From positions 1-33,934 of the forward strand of contig JAFGVL010000052.1 of the NCBI GenBank assembly GCA_016938015.1: DNA of 33,934 nt, read 5' to 3'. The first letter of the stretch is position 1, and the number at the start of each line of letters is the position of its first letter. This stretch comes from Paludibacteraceae bacterium. GTDB lineage: Bacteria; Bacteroidota; Bacteroidia; Bacteroidales; Paludibacteraceae. The notes beneath the pieces are model-generated. The model made no database searches, was not told the DNA's origin, and was given only the letters and a program-made list of their open reading frames with translations. Positions 18,901 to 28,015 of the stretch are shown in pieces. Made by a program: the position numbers and the translations under genes.

Positions 18901-19022
18901 ACTATTGTTCCGTCTTCAAAACCATCTGGATTACAAGTAGTTTGAGCCGTTATAGTTGTTTGTCCTAAAATAAGTAGATTAAACAAACATAAATTGATAA
19001 TATATGTATAGAACTTTTTCAT
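12927..19022 (-). CDS. giant multidomain secreted protein with T9SS C-terminal sorting domain
   Basis: A 2031-residue surface or secreted protein. Visible in order: signal peptide (1-27, ending TITAQ); a jelly-roll-like domain (about 30-180) ending in the FYIDDL motif; fibronectin-III-like units to about 500; a divergent InlB-B-type repeat (about 505-580, SGYGFVRW and TVTALF); a second jelly-roll-like domain (about 585-740); a SbsA/Big_5-like Ig domain (about 745-860); an ASH/choice-of-anchor-D-like domain (about 870-980, FRLSNIGVDPLNIS); Ig/PKD-like units; then from about 1480 a 550-residue module shared with the 1572-residue neighbour. The end, with ITVWEQSGKMLY and YVVKLLMK, is a T9SS sorting domain resembling type C. 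It is the last of three collinear genes. Ligand and role are unknown; adhesion is inference. Confidence 0.85.
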   Translation of the reverse strand: MKKFYTYIINLCLFNLLILGQTTITAQTTCNPDGFEDGTIVDWQGNTTSETPSINSTTVRTGSYSLALTTTSTFTNRNWYSHYPYGASTIDTCVHFIYWAKAASTPTSVNASLRYDNDTPPVGAGSIVGGTAVALNTTSWVCVKFASGYEDDRWYFPAPRKTTNGARTFYIDDLIIYTSSSSTTDITSPSAASSASGNNVSGLSWTNGTDSGTGSTNIQNTLIFRRIAGAVGTGGLTLNNQAIYSLIITNGPTSVGNWTLITDTIAAASTSYSEGSFTVGEEYAIVHRDLAYNYSTPTYVEIQASTLAGLTTEAASTITLNSALGNGTITYLGNGITTSGVCWNETGNPDISDSYTTDGPSVLGAFSSGISGLTPNTEYHVRAYATTLAGTSYGNDVSFVTLPNPPTVGSATDTTSTGFLAHWSAPTAMGTAPYTYHLQVSKTSGDYTLLAADISNIASTDLSRIVSGLDPTTDYYYRVRAENESGESDWSAESVKIKTLTQSSLTVNCSPLGSGSVTVNDTIPMTDGVPVNFTTGESVTLKATPASGYGFVRWVYGLQRNNDNPFNISVSENKTVTALFGPVDCTDYNLEDVLSTELSESDYVTASFTSGSKTWDAIDGRLNTSIAYAHSTPQSIRLFYATGAVITPVAIKPTKLSFWAMMYNTSYSSTVKVYASVDGGVTYGATPIYTGAVAGLTWQQITIDSIFTSTNVRFKILNSGGTSTSYNIMIDDIQICESPDGIPPSLTFTPTNAQTGVALASNLTITSDERLFRYIPLTGSFSELQVGDPAFGNADTLATFLTLKRISDDVSIPFTADIDASGKIITINPDDDFEYYTAYKLSITNIADSCQNILSSTQYTQFTSTIPPSPIISIKEVLSNKNIANGGTFNVGTFYNNTTITKTFRLSNIGVDPLNISSCTLSGGGHFNIVLDPAASVIENGSTDFMVSFTSGTTKGVFRDTLTIISNDIVNATYIIYLTGMTADFVLPYTYESGCTNPVMTASEMTHDYTSLSDIPSKITRKNGLPLSDANFYESYTVFQGEGNCMPSGSSVIKVGRDTSGLQLLLPNCGEVTVKWCSNGYRKIKISDSNDNLYELSPSYLPSNICYTTHTVVNDPNPVTLNIELIGNDSALLTTVYYLQITPYNPSILSSGRNITEFTTGLNGEKVRIYDDVILISVPDSIDLSSITPTSITTSPFATVAPLAGVTQDFSSGAQTYTVTAQDGQTKNYSVRIEHGINYGGLLYKDSISITLPMDSTDKTIELIEVTNSSCEVPISGNGSEYTIFFLDATDKPLTGYNIVGPSKICIGTIAEYRISNPVETNNPIYNWSIGGTAKDLFTIIGDTISDVLRLQAPNEMVEGTIDFSIVVEFDPSQCVFLRGEDDISVGVTDQSPEPITGITSGCAYNGLLEVTAIGSTDATSYNWEFNPFTTVVSQDDNSIVLNVGSDNNDITAQINTQNGCGITINENEYDIPYAKEWTKWNGSSDNDWDRNSNWSDRVPKACTDVVIPDVGAGVAYPIIGDSGECHYITFEPGGAVLGLHKLEYVRAYIQLETQREKWYTLTAPLKNMYSADYAYQGMPVTKMRLFDNINPDSLSLGGVMNTGTWTRAFSNGEVNLTPGMGFVFYLEPKTYNFPNPITYEYDNKIHYFPRENTPDNLMILQYNFSTYSGRLLTDYTINLPRNSAIAYRFAMEDNNNQLVDKKVRIEPGLNLIGNPLMTHMDFNEFYATNATKISNKVKFWNGTTFTTYMSGDDIKSSMDLSYTSIPPMQAFFVEGLNTLAEFDSISFDLDQHFVADLTTKLRGASVSPNTLYIETNNGTKKSSTVITMRENTSNSFGDDDAFKLFTQYTTVPEVYTTADEIPLDINQFSTLPYIVPVGINTTSIGNITLTFTGAESFNNIEVNLLNTRTGEQQNLKENPIYQLNYDGSNPNGYLFIEFKNANTTTSTTNPIEVCNKCIQVYQKDSKTIGVLSPTTDKIDNITVWEQSGKMLYNKTHINNNIHDITVAPHQACVVRVATQSSTYVVKLLMK

Positions 19023-19076
19023 GGCATTAAAAACAAAACAGGGTTATTATATGGTGTAAAAAGTACAGTTTGTTAA

Positions 19077-20819
19077 CTAAGGACAAGTACTTTTTGTTTC
19101 GGGCATAAATGTTTGTAAAGATCCATCAGGCATTCGTACTTTAATGTGCCATCCGTCGCAAGTGTTTTGATTTGTATTTTTAATAACAAATGTGCCTTCT
19201 TGATTGGTAGCCGGATCTTGGTCGTCGCAAATATCTGCTCCGGAAATAACAAATCTTGGTGAATTTGGTATAGGTTCAGCCGGTGTTGGAAATCTGGTAA
19301 ACGTAACACACTTACCCCCAAATCCTGAAGGTTTAGTAGCTACAGCTACTCTAAACATATCGTATAAGTTATACTCTGCTAAAGGTAAGGTTAGTTCTAA
19401 TGGAATGGAAGATGATTGGGTTTGAAGTGGAACAGGGTTACCAATTCTGTACCACAATCCGTTTCTTCTTCCTTCAAAATAAAATCCATATTCAGAAATG
19501 TCTATATATCCCGGCATTAGAGCAGGCGGTGGAAAATAAGACAACATGGTAACTAATCCGTCAACACAAGCTGTTTGTAAACTAGAGGCAGATAGTTGAA
19601 CAGTTAAATTAAAAGGAGCATATGGTTTAAACACTAAATCATCGATGACAATATCATTTCCGGTACCTCCTTGTCCGAAGTTTCTAAACACTACCCATAC
19701 ATAATCTTGTTCGGTTAGTTTAAAGGTTTCTTTTACTTGAAACCATTTTTGTAAATCGGCAGCAGTTCCAAGTGGAGTAGTTGTTCCTACTTTAAAAAGT
19801 TTTGCATTGTTTGCTTCCGGAATAACTAGCCCTTCATAATTAGAGTCTAGCGATCCTAAACTTGGGTCATTGCCGGGGTCGGCACTCCAAAATTCGATTC
19901 TAAATTGGGTGTTATTCGTGGTGTAATGCACAGAAGCGTACCATGCAGAAAATTCAAAAAAAGCGTCTCTACAAAGTTCGGGAACTAATCTTTTGTAAAC
20001 AGGGCCGGTTACTCCCGAAACGGCAGCGCAGTTAACAAAAAGCATTCTTCCATCATCGCCGGTTGCAACACGTTGATTATCTGCCCCAATAGGAACAGCA
20101 TTAATAGGAGATAGCGTGTCGTTAATAAATCCGGTATGGTCTCTTACATCTTCTAAAAGCCAAGAAACATCTCCGGAACAGTCAAATACATCTAAATTAT
20201 TTATAATAGCATAGTGCCCATCGTCAGGTACTGTACATCGAGTAGTATTTTCGTAAGTAATATAATAAAACCCAAACTTCCATTCTCCATTAACTAAAAT
20301 CCAAGCAGAAGGTATTTGTGTTTCGTATCCTGTTGCATATGAATAGTATGTATCGTTCCATGCAGGAACATCTTTTGTATACCCTGATATTAAGGTGCTA
20401 AATGTTCGGTTTCTCCAAGATGTTATTTTATAGTATTCACTAGTCCATTCCGGTGTGGTTGAAGTTGGTTTAATTGCATATTGTGGCGAAGAGCTTACTA
20501 TTGGCGCATCGTGCCAAGTTGGTGTTGCGGTAATGTATGTTTTACTTGCATTTGCTAGCTTGAACAAATTTAATTTAGCTGAATCGAGTGCATAAACGTA
20601 ATTAATAGCACCTTCGTATTTATATAAGCCATTAATCTTTCCTAAACCTGAAATATCCGTTCTTCCTGTTCCGTTACCAAAATTTTCCCAAAAAATAGTA
20701 TCGCCATACATAGCTGTTTGAGCAGACACAAAACTTCCTGTTAATAAAATACAACTAAAAGCTATGCTTTTAAGGTACAATGGAATATGTGTTAGTAAAG
20801 GTTTCATAAATAAGTGCAT
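19077..20819 (-). CDS. secreted protein of unknown function without T9SS sorting domain
   Basis: A 580-residue exported protein. The N-terminus has a basic/hydrophobic signal peptide ending FVSAQ (about residue 34); translation may start at the first ATG (20819) or at Met5 (20807), both compatible with the signal. The central part contains a jelly-roll-like domain of about 180 residues ending NDIVIDDLVFKPYAPF, like the IDD motifs of the 2031-residue neighbour. A domain of about 150 residues follows, and the chain stops at KSTCP with no basic C-terminal sorting motif. It lies 155 bases after the 1572-residue gene and 54 bases before the 2031-residue gene, on the same strand. It may be periplasmic, outer-membrane associated, or exported with a T9SS partner. 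No function can be named. Confidence 0.75.
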   Translation of the reverse strand: MHLFMKPLLTHIPLYLKSIAFSCILLTGSFVSAQTAMYGDTIFWENFGNGTGRTDISGLGKINGLYKYEGAINYVYALDSAKLNLFKLANASKTYITATPTWHDAPIVSSSPQYAIKPTSTTPEWTSEYYKITSWRNRTFSTLISGYTKDVPAWNDTYYSYATGYETQIPSAWILVNGEWKFGFYYITYENTTRCTVPDDGHYAIINNLDVFDCSGDVSWLLEDVRDHTGFINDTLSPINAVPIGADNQRVATGDDGRMLFVNCAAVSGVTGPVYKRLVPELCRDAFFEFSAWYASVHYTTNNTQFRIEFWSADPGNDPSLGSLDSNYEGLVIPEANNAKLFKVGTTTPLGTAADLQKWFQVKETFKLTEQDYVWVVFRNFGQGGTGNDIVIDDLVFKPYAPFNLTVQLSASSLQTACVDGLVTMLSYFPPPALMPGYIDISEYGFYFEGRRNGLWYRIGNPVPLQTQSSSIPLELTLPLAEYNLYDMFRVAVATKPSGFGGKCVTFTRFPTPAEPIPNSPRFVISGADICDDQDPATNQEGTFVIKNTNQNTCDGWHIKVRMPDGSLQTFMPETKSTCP

Positions 20820-20974
20820 TGAATATCAAAAAAATTAATTCGAATAAATAAAATTTATACAAAATACTAATCGCAATAAAATTAATATTTTTTAACGACA
20901 ATTGGGTTAAAATTCAAATGTTTTAAAACAGATTGAAATGTTAAAATTATCGAAGCTTATATCTGTTTGTAAAT

Positions 20975-23900
20975 TTATTGTTTCATAATTAATTTAACTA
21001 CATAATTATTGTTTTGTGTAGCAACCCTAACAACGCAGGTTTGATTTGCAGCATGTATGTTTACGTCAATCATTGATTTGTTAATGTTGTACTTGCTGTA
21101 GAGCAAATATCCGCTTTGTTCCCAAACAGAAATGTTTTTAATTTTATCACTTTCCGGACTGATTATGCCAATTTGGTTTTTAGATTTTTGATACACTTGT
21201 ATGCATCGAAATCCTTCACAACTTTCATTATCTTCTATGTTTTGTTTTGATTTAGGATTTCTAAAGTCTACAAATAGGTACCCATCTGTATTTGTTCCAT
21301 CATATTCCAGTTCGTATTGGCTGTTTGTTTTTAAATTTTGTTGTTCTCCAGTTAAGGTATTCATAAGCGTAACATTAATGCCTTTAAAACTTTCGGCGCC
21401 AACAAAAGTAAAGGTGACTTTTCCTTTTGTTGTAGATTTTAACCCTATAGGTGTAGTGTAAGGAAGTTCGTCAAATTGATTGATATCTAAAGCCATTTCT
21501 TCGGCTAAAGTATATACTTCAGGCACATCTGTATATTGAGAGAATAGTTTAAATGCGTCGTCATCTCCATATTTATTTGAAGCATCTGTGCTTAAAGCGA
21601 CGGCAGTAGAACTTTCCTTTATTCCGTTGTTTGTTTGTATATGAAGCACATTGGAATTGGTTTTTGCTTTTCTTAATTTGGCCGTGTAATCGATAATGAA
21701 ATGCGAATCTAAATCAATGAGCATAGAGTCTGTAGTTAGACCTTCTACAAAAAATGCTTGCATAGGTGCAATACTGGTGCTTGTTAAGTCTAAGCTCGAT
21801 GAAATACCGCTACCTCCCATATAGGTTGTAAATGTGCTGCCATTCCAAAATTTAACTTTATTTGCAATGATACTTGAATTGGTAGCATACAAAGCATTAA
21901 AATCTAAATGACACATCATTGGGTTTCCAATAAAATTTAATCCCGGTTGAATTGGTACTTTTACATCTTGCAATACGTTATTTACGTCTTCCATAGCAAA
22001 TCTGTAGGCTAAATAAGGATCTTTTGTTACCGTTGTTTTCATAAATTCGTACGGTATACCGCTAAAACCACTATAAGGTACATAGTCTGTTACCAATGAA
22101 CCATCGGCTTTGGTTCTTGGAAACGAAACGAACTGATCGGTGTAGGCTAAATAAAATCCGTTGGGATAATTCCATGTTTTAGGACTTACATTGTATGCGT
22201 AGGCTAAGCCCGGAACAAGTGGTACACCTAAGCTTATAAATGAACGGGTAAAAGTCCCTGTGTAGGTAATGTTAGGGCCAATGGCATCAGGACTAGGAGT
22301 ATTAAATAGTTTCATTAAGCTCTCAGGAGAACCATTGTAGAAATAATCACCCGAATACATTTCTTTTAAAGGAGCCGTGATTGTATACCATATTTCTCGT
22401 TTTGTTAGCAATTGAACGTACGCTCTTTCGTAGGTAAGGTGTTGCAAACCAAGCACTCCTCCTCCGGGTTCGAACGTGATTGATTTACAAGCAGCAGGAC
22501 CTGAAATTATAGGATATAAAATTCCGTTGCCAGGGTCTGGTATTACCACATGGGTGCAAACAGTAGGATGTTGGTCGGTCCAGTTGGCATCGTCTGTCCA
22601 TTCATTGCTTACTGCTCCTGTCCATCGGGTAGTGTCTGTTACCATGCCAAGAGTAATGGTAACAGCGGTTCTTGTTGTGCTGGTACAAGTTCCGTTTACG
22701 GTTTCTACATAATAGGTTGATCCTGTTTCAAGAGGCGTATCAATAGGAAGTGGTGTTCCTCCGGATGCGGTACTATACCAAACCATGGTACCGGGTCCCG
22801 TAGGGTTGGCGTTGATGTCTTCTAAAGTTGATTCATAACAAGTGGTTTGTGTAGCATTTGCTTGTGGAGGCAATGGATTACCATTTTCTGCAGTAACCAT
22901 TGTTCTGATGGTACTGGTGCAATAATTGGTGTCGCAAATTGCTTCTACATAATAGCTAACGCCATCAATTAAAGAATTTGAGGTAGGTAATTCGGCTCCA
23001 CCGGTTGAAGCATTATACCATTTAATACTGGTTCCGGCAGGTACATTTACAACCATGTCGGCTAATGTGCCTGTTGAACAAAAGTATTGAATAGTTGCTG
23101 CAAGAGGAGGAACGGGTCGTAAACCGGGAGTAAACACAATGTTGTTTGCCACAAAGTTTGTACAAAGCCCAATTGGTAACTTAGCCCCTTTTACGCTTAC
23201 GTTTACAGTGTCGGTTATTTGGTAGGTAGTAAGTAATAAATCTCCTCCGTTACCCATTTTTCCATAACCAAAAGTACTACTATCGGTTGCTAAAACAGGT
23301 TCGTAATAAACGCCAAGTTGAGAGTTGTGTACGGTAATATATCCGTATGCTCCATCGCAAAAATAACTGGCACTTGAACTGATAGAAACAGCATCCGGAT
23401 AATTACATTGTACAATTATTTCGGTAGCACTTTGTATGCTTTCGCATTCGCCAACCTCAGTAATTGCAATGCTTAATGTAGAACCGGTGGCTATATCGTA
23501 TGAAGGAATTCCTGAAACAGTCCAGTTGCCTGCAGCATTTACTGTTGAAGAACCAATTAGCGCAGTGCTATCGGCGTATAGATTTAATGTAATTGGATAA
23601 GATCCTCCTGAAATAGTTCCACTAACAGAAGTTTGTGCTTCGGTAACCGCATTAATTGTTATAGTATAAGCGGAAATATCTGTTTGGTTGGTAAAGGTAA
23701 TTGTATCTCCATCTATGCTTGGAGTCAAATTTGTTCCGGAAGTAACGGCAGCAGTAATTTGGTCGCCGGCGTTTAGAGATAATCCGGCTAGAGACCATGT
23801 GCCATCAGCTTGTACAATGCTTGTTCCTAAAGTAGTTCTTGTAGGGTTAAGTTTGTATGCCGTAATTATTGTACCTAGGTTTTCTACCGATGTTCCGCTT

Positions 23901-25693
23901 ATAGTGGTAATTGGATAAATCGCATTACAATCGGGGGTTTGTATGTTTGGATAATATGCTTGACGAGTAACGGGAATAATAGCCGGACTAGAGTAACATT
24001 TTTCAGTTTCAATTTGGATTATTTTAATGGTATCGCCAATTGATAAGTTTGAAACAGTAAACGAGAAATTGTATGGTCCTGTGCCTATTACTGTTTGAGC
24101 ATCTTCTAAAACTCCATTTATATAGAGCATGATTTCAGCATTTGCACTGTTTCCTGTGCCCGAAATTAAGGTAGTATTTTCGGTAATAGGAGTGGTGCTA
24201 ATTGTTGGAATGGCACTAGCGCCAGTGGTGTAGTCGCACGATAAGTATTCATACGATTCGCATAAACCCGGCTCTTCAAATTTAAAACGATAAACGCTTG
24301 AACCGGCAGCTCTTTCAAAACATTGCCCTGTTTGGCATTCGAATTTTACAGTAGCAGGTTGAGTTGTTGTTGTAATAGGGTTTTGAGACCCTGCTTTTAA
24401 TAAGCCTACATCAAATAGTGTTCCGTCGGAGTTGTACAAATATATTTTTGTGCCTGCGGGGCGGTTTATGGTTACTTCATATCCTTTATCTCCACCAATA
24501 ATGTCAATTTCTTCGTCAAGTGGTGGAGTGGTGTATGAAATGCAATTATCAACCACTTCTTCATCGCAATCGTCGGATGAAGTGCCCTTACCAGGAGCTG
24601 TTGCTGTTGCTTTTATAATTTGTCCGGCTGTTAATGCTACCGATGGGTTAATTGCCGAAACGCTTACAGACCAAGTGCCAGCACTCGAAGTTGTTGTTCC
24701 AGTACCTAACAATGTAATTCCGTCACTCTCATACACAAAAACTTGGATGCTAGTTCCGTCTGCTTCTACAGTTGTACCAGTAATATCAGTAGTTGATTCA
24801 TATACTGCATTGATTGGAGGACAAATGGATCGTTCTTCAATACCTTCGTTAATAGCGGTTGGAGGAGTAGGGGTTTGACTTTCAATGACACAAATCATTT
24901 TAGCGTCAATACTATTTCCGGCACAGTCGCCACCTACATCAGATAATGAATTGCTGCCAATAACAGGGTCGGGATTCATGTTGGTAATAATGGCAAAACG
25001 CATAGGAGTATTTTGGTTAACCCCAAAGTACGATAAATCAGCAATAGGGAGGTAAAAATCGATAAAGTAATCGGGGTCGTTACAATAAGTACTAATAGCA
25101 ACAGATTTTTGGCAGTAATTACTATATGGTTTTAAATCAATTAATTTAGGAGATAAAGTGCCATCAACATCGTAAATTGCTACACCATGATTGGTCATCA
25201 TGCTTAATTCGATTTCAAATCCTGGATTTCCCGGTAAAGCATTTGGGTCGGCATTTGAGCCCGTAAAACCAAATTTTTGATCGGTATCAATTAAAATGGA
25301 ATAGCCTTTTGAATTTTCAATATATGCACATATTCTAATGCGGTAAAGCATTGCTGCATTTGCTGCATCCCAATACATCATAGCTGCATATTGAGCGGGG
25401 CTTTCGTCTCCAACCAATTCGCTAAAAAAGCACGCACGTCCTTGTTCCAAATCGTCTATTGGGTCGTACGTTACAATTGGTATATACGGAATTTCACTTT
25501 GCAAAACATCGCTATTTGGAGGATTGGTAAATCCAATTTGTGTACCATTTGTTTTTTGTGATACGTATCCATCTCCATCGGGGTCGAGTATGGCGGCTCC
25601 TGTTCCGGCATCTTTAACAATTACCCCCGGAGTTTGAGCTTGTATAGTAAAGCTCAAAGAAAAAACGATTAATAGGAGATTTAGCTTTTTCAT
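20975..25693 (-). CDS. large multidomain secreted protein with Ig-like repeats and T9SS C-terminal sorting domain
   Basis: A 1572-residue exported protein, first of the three-gene surface locus. The signal peptide is residues 1-19. The mature N-terminus has a calcium-loop-like DPDGDGYVS (37-45) within a domain reaching about 275. Bacterial Ig-like repeats follow (about 290-850), with recurring pieces such as TISGTSVE, GTWSVS and GNWTVSG. Two T9SS-associated Ig-like domains lie at about 860-1015 (IKWYNASTGG and MVWYSTASGG, each with a YYVE strand). From about 1024 to the end runs the 550-residue module shared with the 2031-residue protein, ending in ISVWEQSGYLLY and NNYVVKLIMKQ, the T9SS sorting domain. 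It is probably anchored on or released from the cell surface. Its ligand is unknown. No consensus -7 box was found upstream. Confidence 0.85.
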   Translation of the reverse strand: MKKLNLLLIVFSLSFTIQAQTPGVIVKDAGTGAAILDPDGDGYVSQKTNGTQIGFTNPPNSDVLQSEIPYIPIVTYDPIDDLEQGRACFFSELVGDESPAQYAAMMYWDAANAAMLYRIRICAYIENSKGYSILIDTDQKFGFTGSNADPNALPGNPGFEIELSMMTNHGVAIYDVDGTLSPKLIDLKPYSNYCQKSVAISTYCNDPDYFIDFYLPIADLSYFGVNQNTPMRFAIITNMNPDPVIGSNSLSDVGGDCAGNSIDAKMICVIESQTPTPPTAINEGIEERSICPPINAVYESTTDITGTTVEADGTSIQVFVYESDGITLLGTGTTTSSAGTWSVSVSAINPSVALTAGQIIKATATAPGKGTSSDDCDEEVVDNCISYTTPPLDEEIDIIGGDKGYEVTINRPAGTKIYLYNSDGTLFDVGLLKAGSQNPITTTTQPATVKFECQTGQCFERAAGSSVYRFKFEEPGLCESYEYLSCDYTTGASAIPTISTTPITENTTLISGTGNSANAEIMLYINGVLEDAQTVIGTGPYNFSFTVSNLSIGDTIKIIQIETEKCYSSPAIIPVTRQAYYPNIQTPDCNAIYPITTISGTSVENLGTIITAYKLNPTRTTLGTSIVQADGTWSLAGLSLNAGDQITAAVTSGTNLTPSIDGDTITFTNQTDISAYTITINAVTEAQTSVSGTISGGSYPITLNLYADSTALIGSSTVNAAGNWTVSGIPSYDIATGSTLSIAITEVGECESIQSATEIIVQCNYPDAVSISSSASYFCDGAYGYITVHNSQLGVYYEPVLATDSSTFGYGKMGNGGDLLLTTYQITDTVNVSVKGAKLPIGLCTNFVANNIVFTPGLRPVPPLAATIQYFCSTGTLADMVVNVPAGTSIKWYNASTGGAELPTSNSLIDGVSYYVEAICDTNYCTSTIRTMVTAENGNPLPPQANATQTTCYESTLEDINANPTGPGTMVWYSTASGGTPLPIDTPLETGSTYYVETVNGTCTSTTRTAVTITLGMVTDTTRWTGAVSNEWTDDANWTDQHPTVCTHVVIPDPGNGILYPIISGPAACKSITFEPGGGVLGLQHLTYERAYVQLLTKREIWYTITAPLKEMYSGDYFYNGSPESLMKLFNTPSPDAIGPNITYTGTFTRSFISLGVPLVPGLAYAYNVSPKTWNYPNGFYLAYTDQFVSFPRTKADGSLVTDYVPYSGFSGIPYEFMKTTVTKDPYLAYRFAMEDVNNVLQDVKVPIQPGLNFIGNPMMCHLDFNALYATNSSIIANKVKFWNGSTFTTYMGGSGISSSLDLTSTSIAPMQAFFVEGLTTDSMLIDLDSHFIIDYTAKLRKAKTNSNVLHIQTNNGIKESSTAVALSTDASNKYGDDDAFKLFSQYTDVPEVYTLAEEMALDINQFDELPYTTPIGLKSTTKGKVTFTFVGAESFKGINVTLMNTLTGEQQNLKTNSQYELEYDGTNTDGYLFVDFRNPKSKQNIEDNESCEGFRCIQVYQKSKNQIGIISPESDKIKNISVWEQSGYLLYSKYNINKSMIDVNIHAANQTCVVRVATQNNNYVVKLIMKQ

Positions 25694-25849
25694 AGCTGCA
25701 GTTATTTAGTAGGTTGGTATTATTTAGTGATGATTGAAAAGGCAACAATATGTTTTTCTCTAACAATAGAAAACATAATTAAGCTATAAATTTAATGTTT
25801 ATTAAGAAATTTATCAATAGTCAATTTATGTTTTTAAGCAGGGATATAA

Positions 25850-25887
25850 ATGTTAAAAAGCCCTCTGTTAGGAGGGCTTTTTAACAT
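25850..25887 (-). terminator. intrinsic terminator of metY
   Basis: A perfect 16-bp stem (25850-25865 with 25872-25887; core AAAAAGCCCTC/GAGGGCTTTTT) has a 6-base loop. It lies 44 bases past the metY stop on the minus strand and separates it from the secreted-protein locus. Confidence 0.92.
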
Positions 25888-25930
25888 TCTGGATAGAACA
25901 ACTATATCTTAAAGTTAAAACGGGTAGTTG

Positions 25931-27244
<1,314 letters not shown>

Positions 27245-27262
27245 TCAAATTAATAATAGAAC

Positions 27263-27288
27263 AAAATTACGAGCCTAGTCGTAATTTT
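27263..27288 (-). promoter_or_regulatory. hairpin in the metY leader
   Basis: A perfect 10-bp stem (27263-27272 with 27279-27288; AAAATTACGA/TCGTAATTTT) has a 6-base loop and is followed on the minus strand by TTTTGTT. It lies between the predicted metY start of transcription and the ATG. It could be an attenuator or simply the terminator of the upstream thioredoxin gene. No SAM riboswitch motif was recognised. Confidence 0.5.
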
Positions 27289-27317
27289 AAAATGCCATTG
27301 TGTTGGTATTTATGTAC

Positions 27318-27325
27318 CAAAGTTA
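27318..27325 (-). promoter_or_regulatory. -7 box (TAACTTTG) of metY
   Basis: The minus-strand TAACTTTG fits TAnnTTTG and predicts a metY leader of about 80 bases containing the hairpin at 27263-27288. The short palindrome TTGGTA-6-TACCAA (27303-27320) overlaps its edge and could be an operator. Confidence 0.5.
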
Positions 27326-27361
27326 TGGTATAAAAAATAATAGGGATTATAGAGTGTAAGG

Positions 27362-27868
27362 TTATTTTGCTAAAAGGCTGTCTACCACCATTACCATTTT
27401 TTTAAATTCTTCTTCGTTAAAACCTAGCGCTTGGTAAACAATTATTCCGTTTTTGTCAATTACATAACTTCTTGGAATAATGTCTTTGGCAAATGATTCA
27501 AAAATCTTTTTGTTCTTATCTGCGTAGAAAGAAAAATCATAACCTCTTTCTGCTTTAAATTTTCGAAGTTGAGCCGGAGAATGCTCTCTACCTACAATCA
27601 TTAATTCAAAGTCAGAATTGTTTTTGTGTTTATCCCAAATATCGGATTTTATTAAAGGTAATTCCTTTTTACAAGGAGGGCACCAAGTAGCAAAAAAGTT
27701 TACCAAAACAACTTTTCCTTTATAATCGAAAAAATTCATTGTAGTGGTATCTTTTTGAAAAGTAAAGTTAGGCGCTTCTTGTCCGTTTTGTAAAAGTGTA
27801 TATTTATCTGCACTATGTACTAATTGAAGTGCAACAAATGTAAGGGTTAGGAGTATAAGTTTTCGCAT
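27362..27868 (-). CDS. TlpA/ResA-like periplasmic thioredoxin-family protein
   Basis: A 168-residue exported redoxin. An N-terminal signal peptide or anchor (about residues 1-20, hydrophobic core LILLTLTFVALQL) precedes a thioredoxin fold of the AhpC/TSA-Redoxin type: QEAPNFTF, VVLVNFFATWCPPCKKELP with redox cysteines Cys63 and Cys66, and the cis-proline segment IPRSYVIDKNGIIVY. The CPPC centre is as in TlpA/ResA/CcmG-like reductases, which keep periplasmic cysteines or cytochrome c apoproteins reduced. There is no lipoprotein cysteine. It lies upstream of metY on the same strand, 129 bases apart, but probably has its own promoter. Client proteins are unknown. Confidence 0.88.
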   Translation of the reverse strand: MRKLILLTLTFVALQLVHSADKYTLLQNGQEAPNFTFQKDTTTMNFFDYKGKVVLVNFFATWCPPCKKELPLIKSDIWDKHKNNSDFELMIVGREHSPAQLRKFKAERGYDFSFYADKNKKIFESFAKDIIPRSYVIDKNGIIVYQALGFNEEEFKKMVMVVDSLLAK

Positions 27869-27917
27869 AATTTAAGTGTATTATTGAGTGTATAGTTGGT
27901 TGGTATTATAATAGGAA

Positions 27918-27925
27918 CAAAATTA
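27918..27925 (-). promoter_or_regulatory. -7 box (TAATTTTG) of the thioredoxin gene
   Basis: The minus-strand TAATTTTG fits TAnnTTTG, 49 bases before the ATG. Eight bases downstream of it is AATACCAAC (27899-27907), the same word found at nearly the same distance from the metY box. Confidence 0.5.
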
Positions 27926-28015
27926 ATATTTATTTTGATTTTTTATCATTTTACCTTAAAAAAAACAAAACAAGCATTTTTCTGTTTGCAGAAACTATTA
28001 AATATAATATTGTTG

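Noticed and set aside
24432-24878. 148-codon plus-strand open frame
   Set aside because: It lies antisense to the Ig-repeat region of the 1572-residue protein and has biased composition without any family resemblance; it is a shadow of the real gene.
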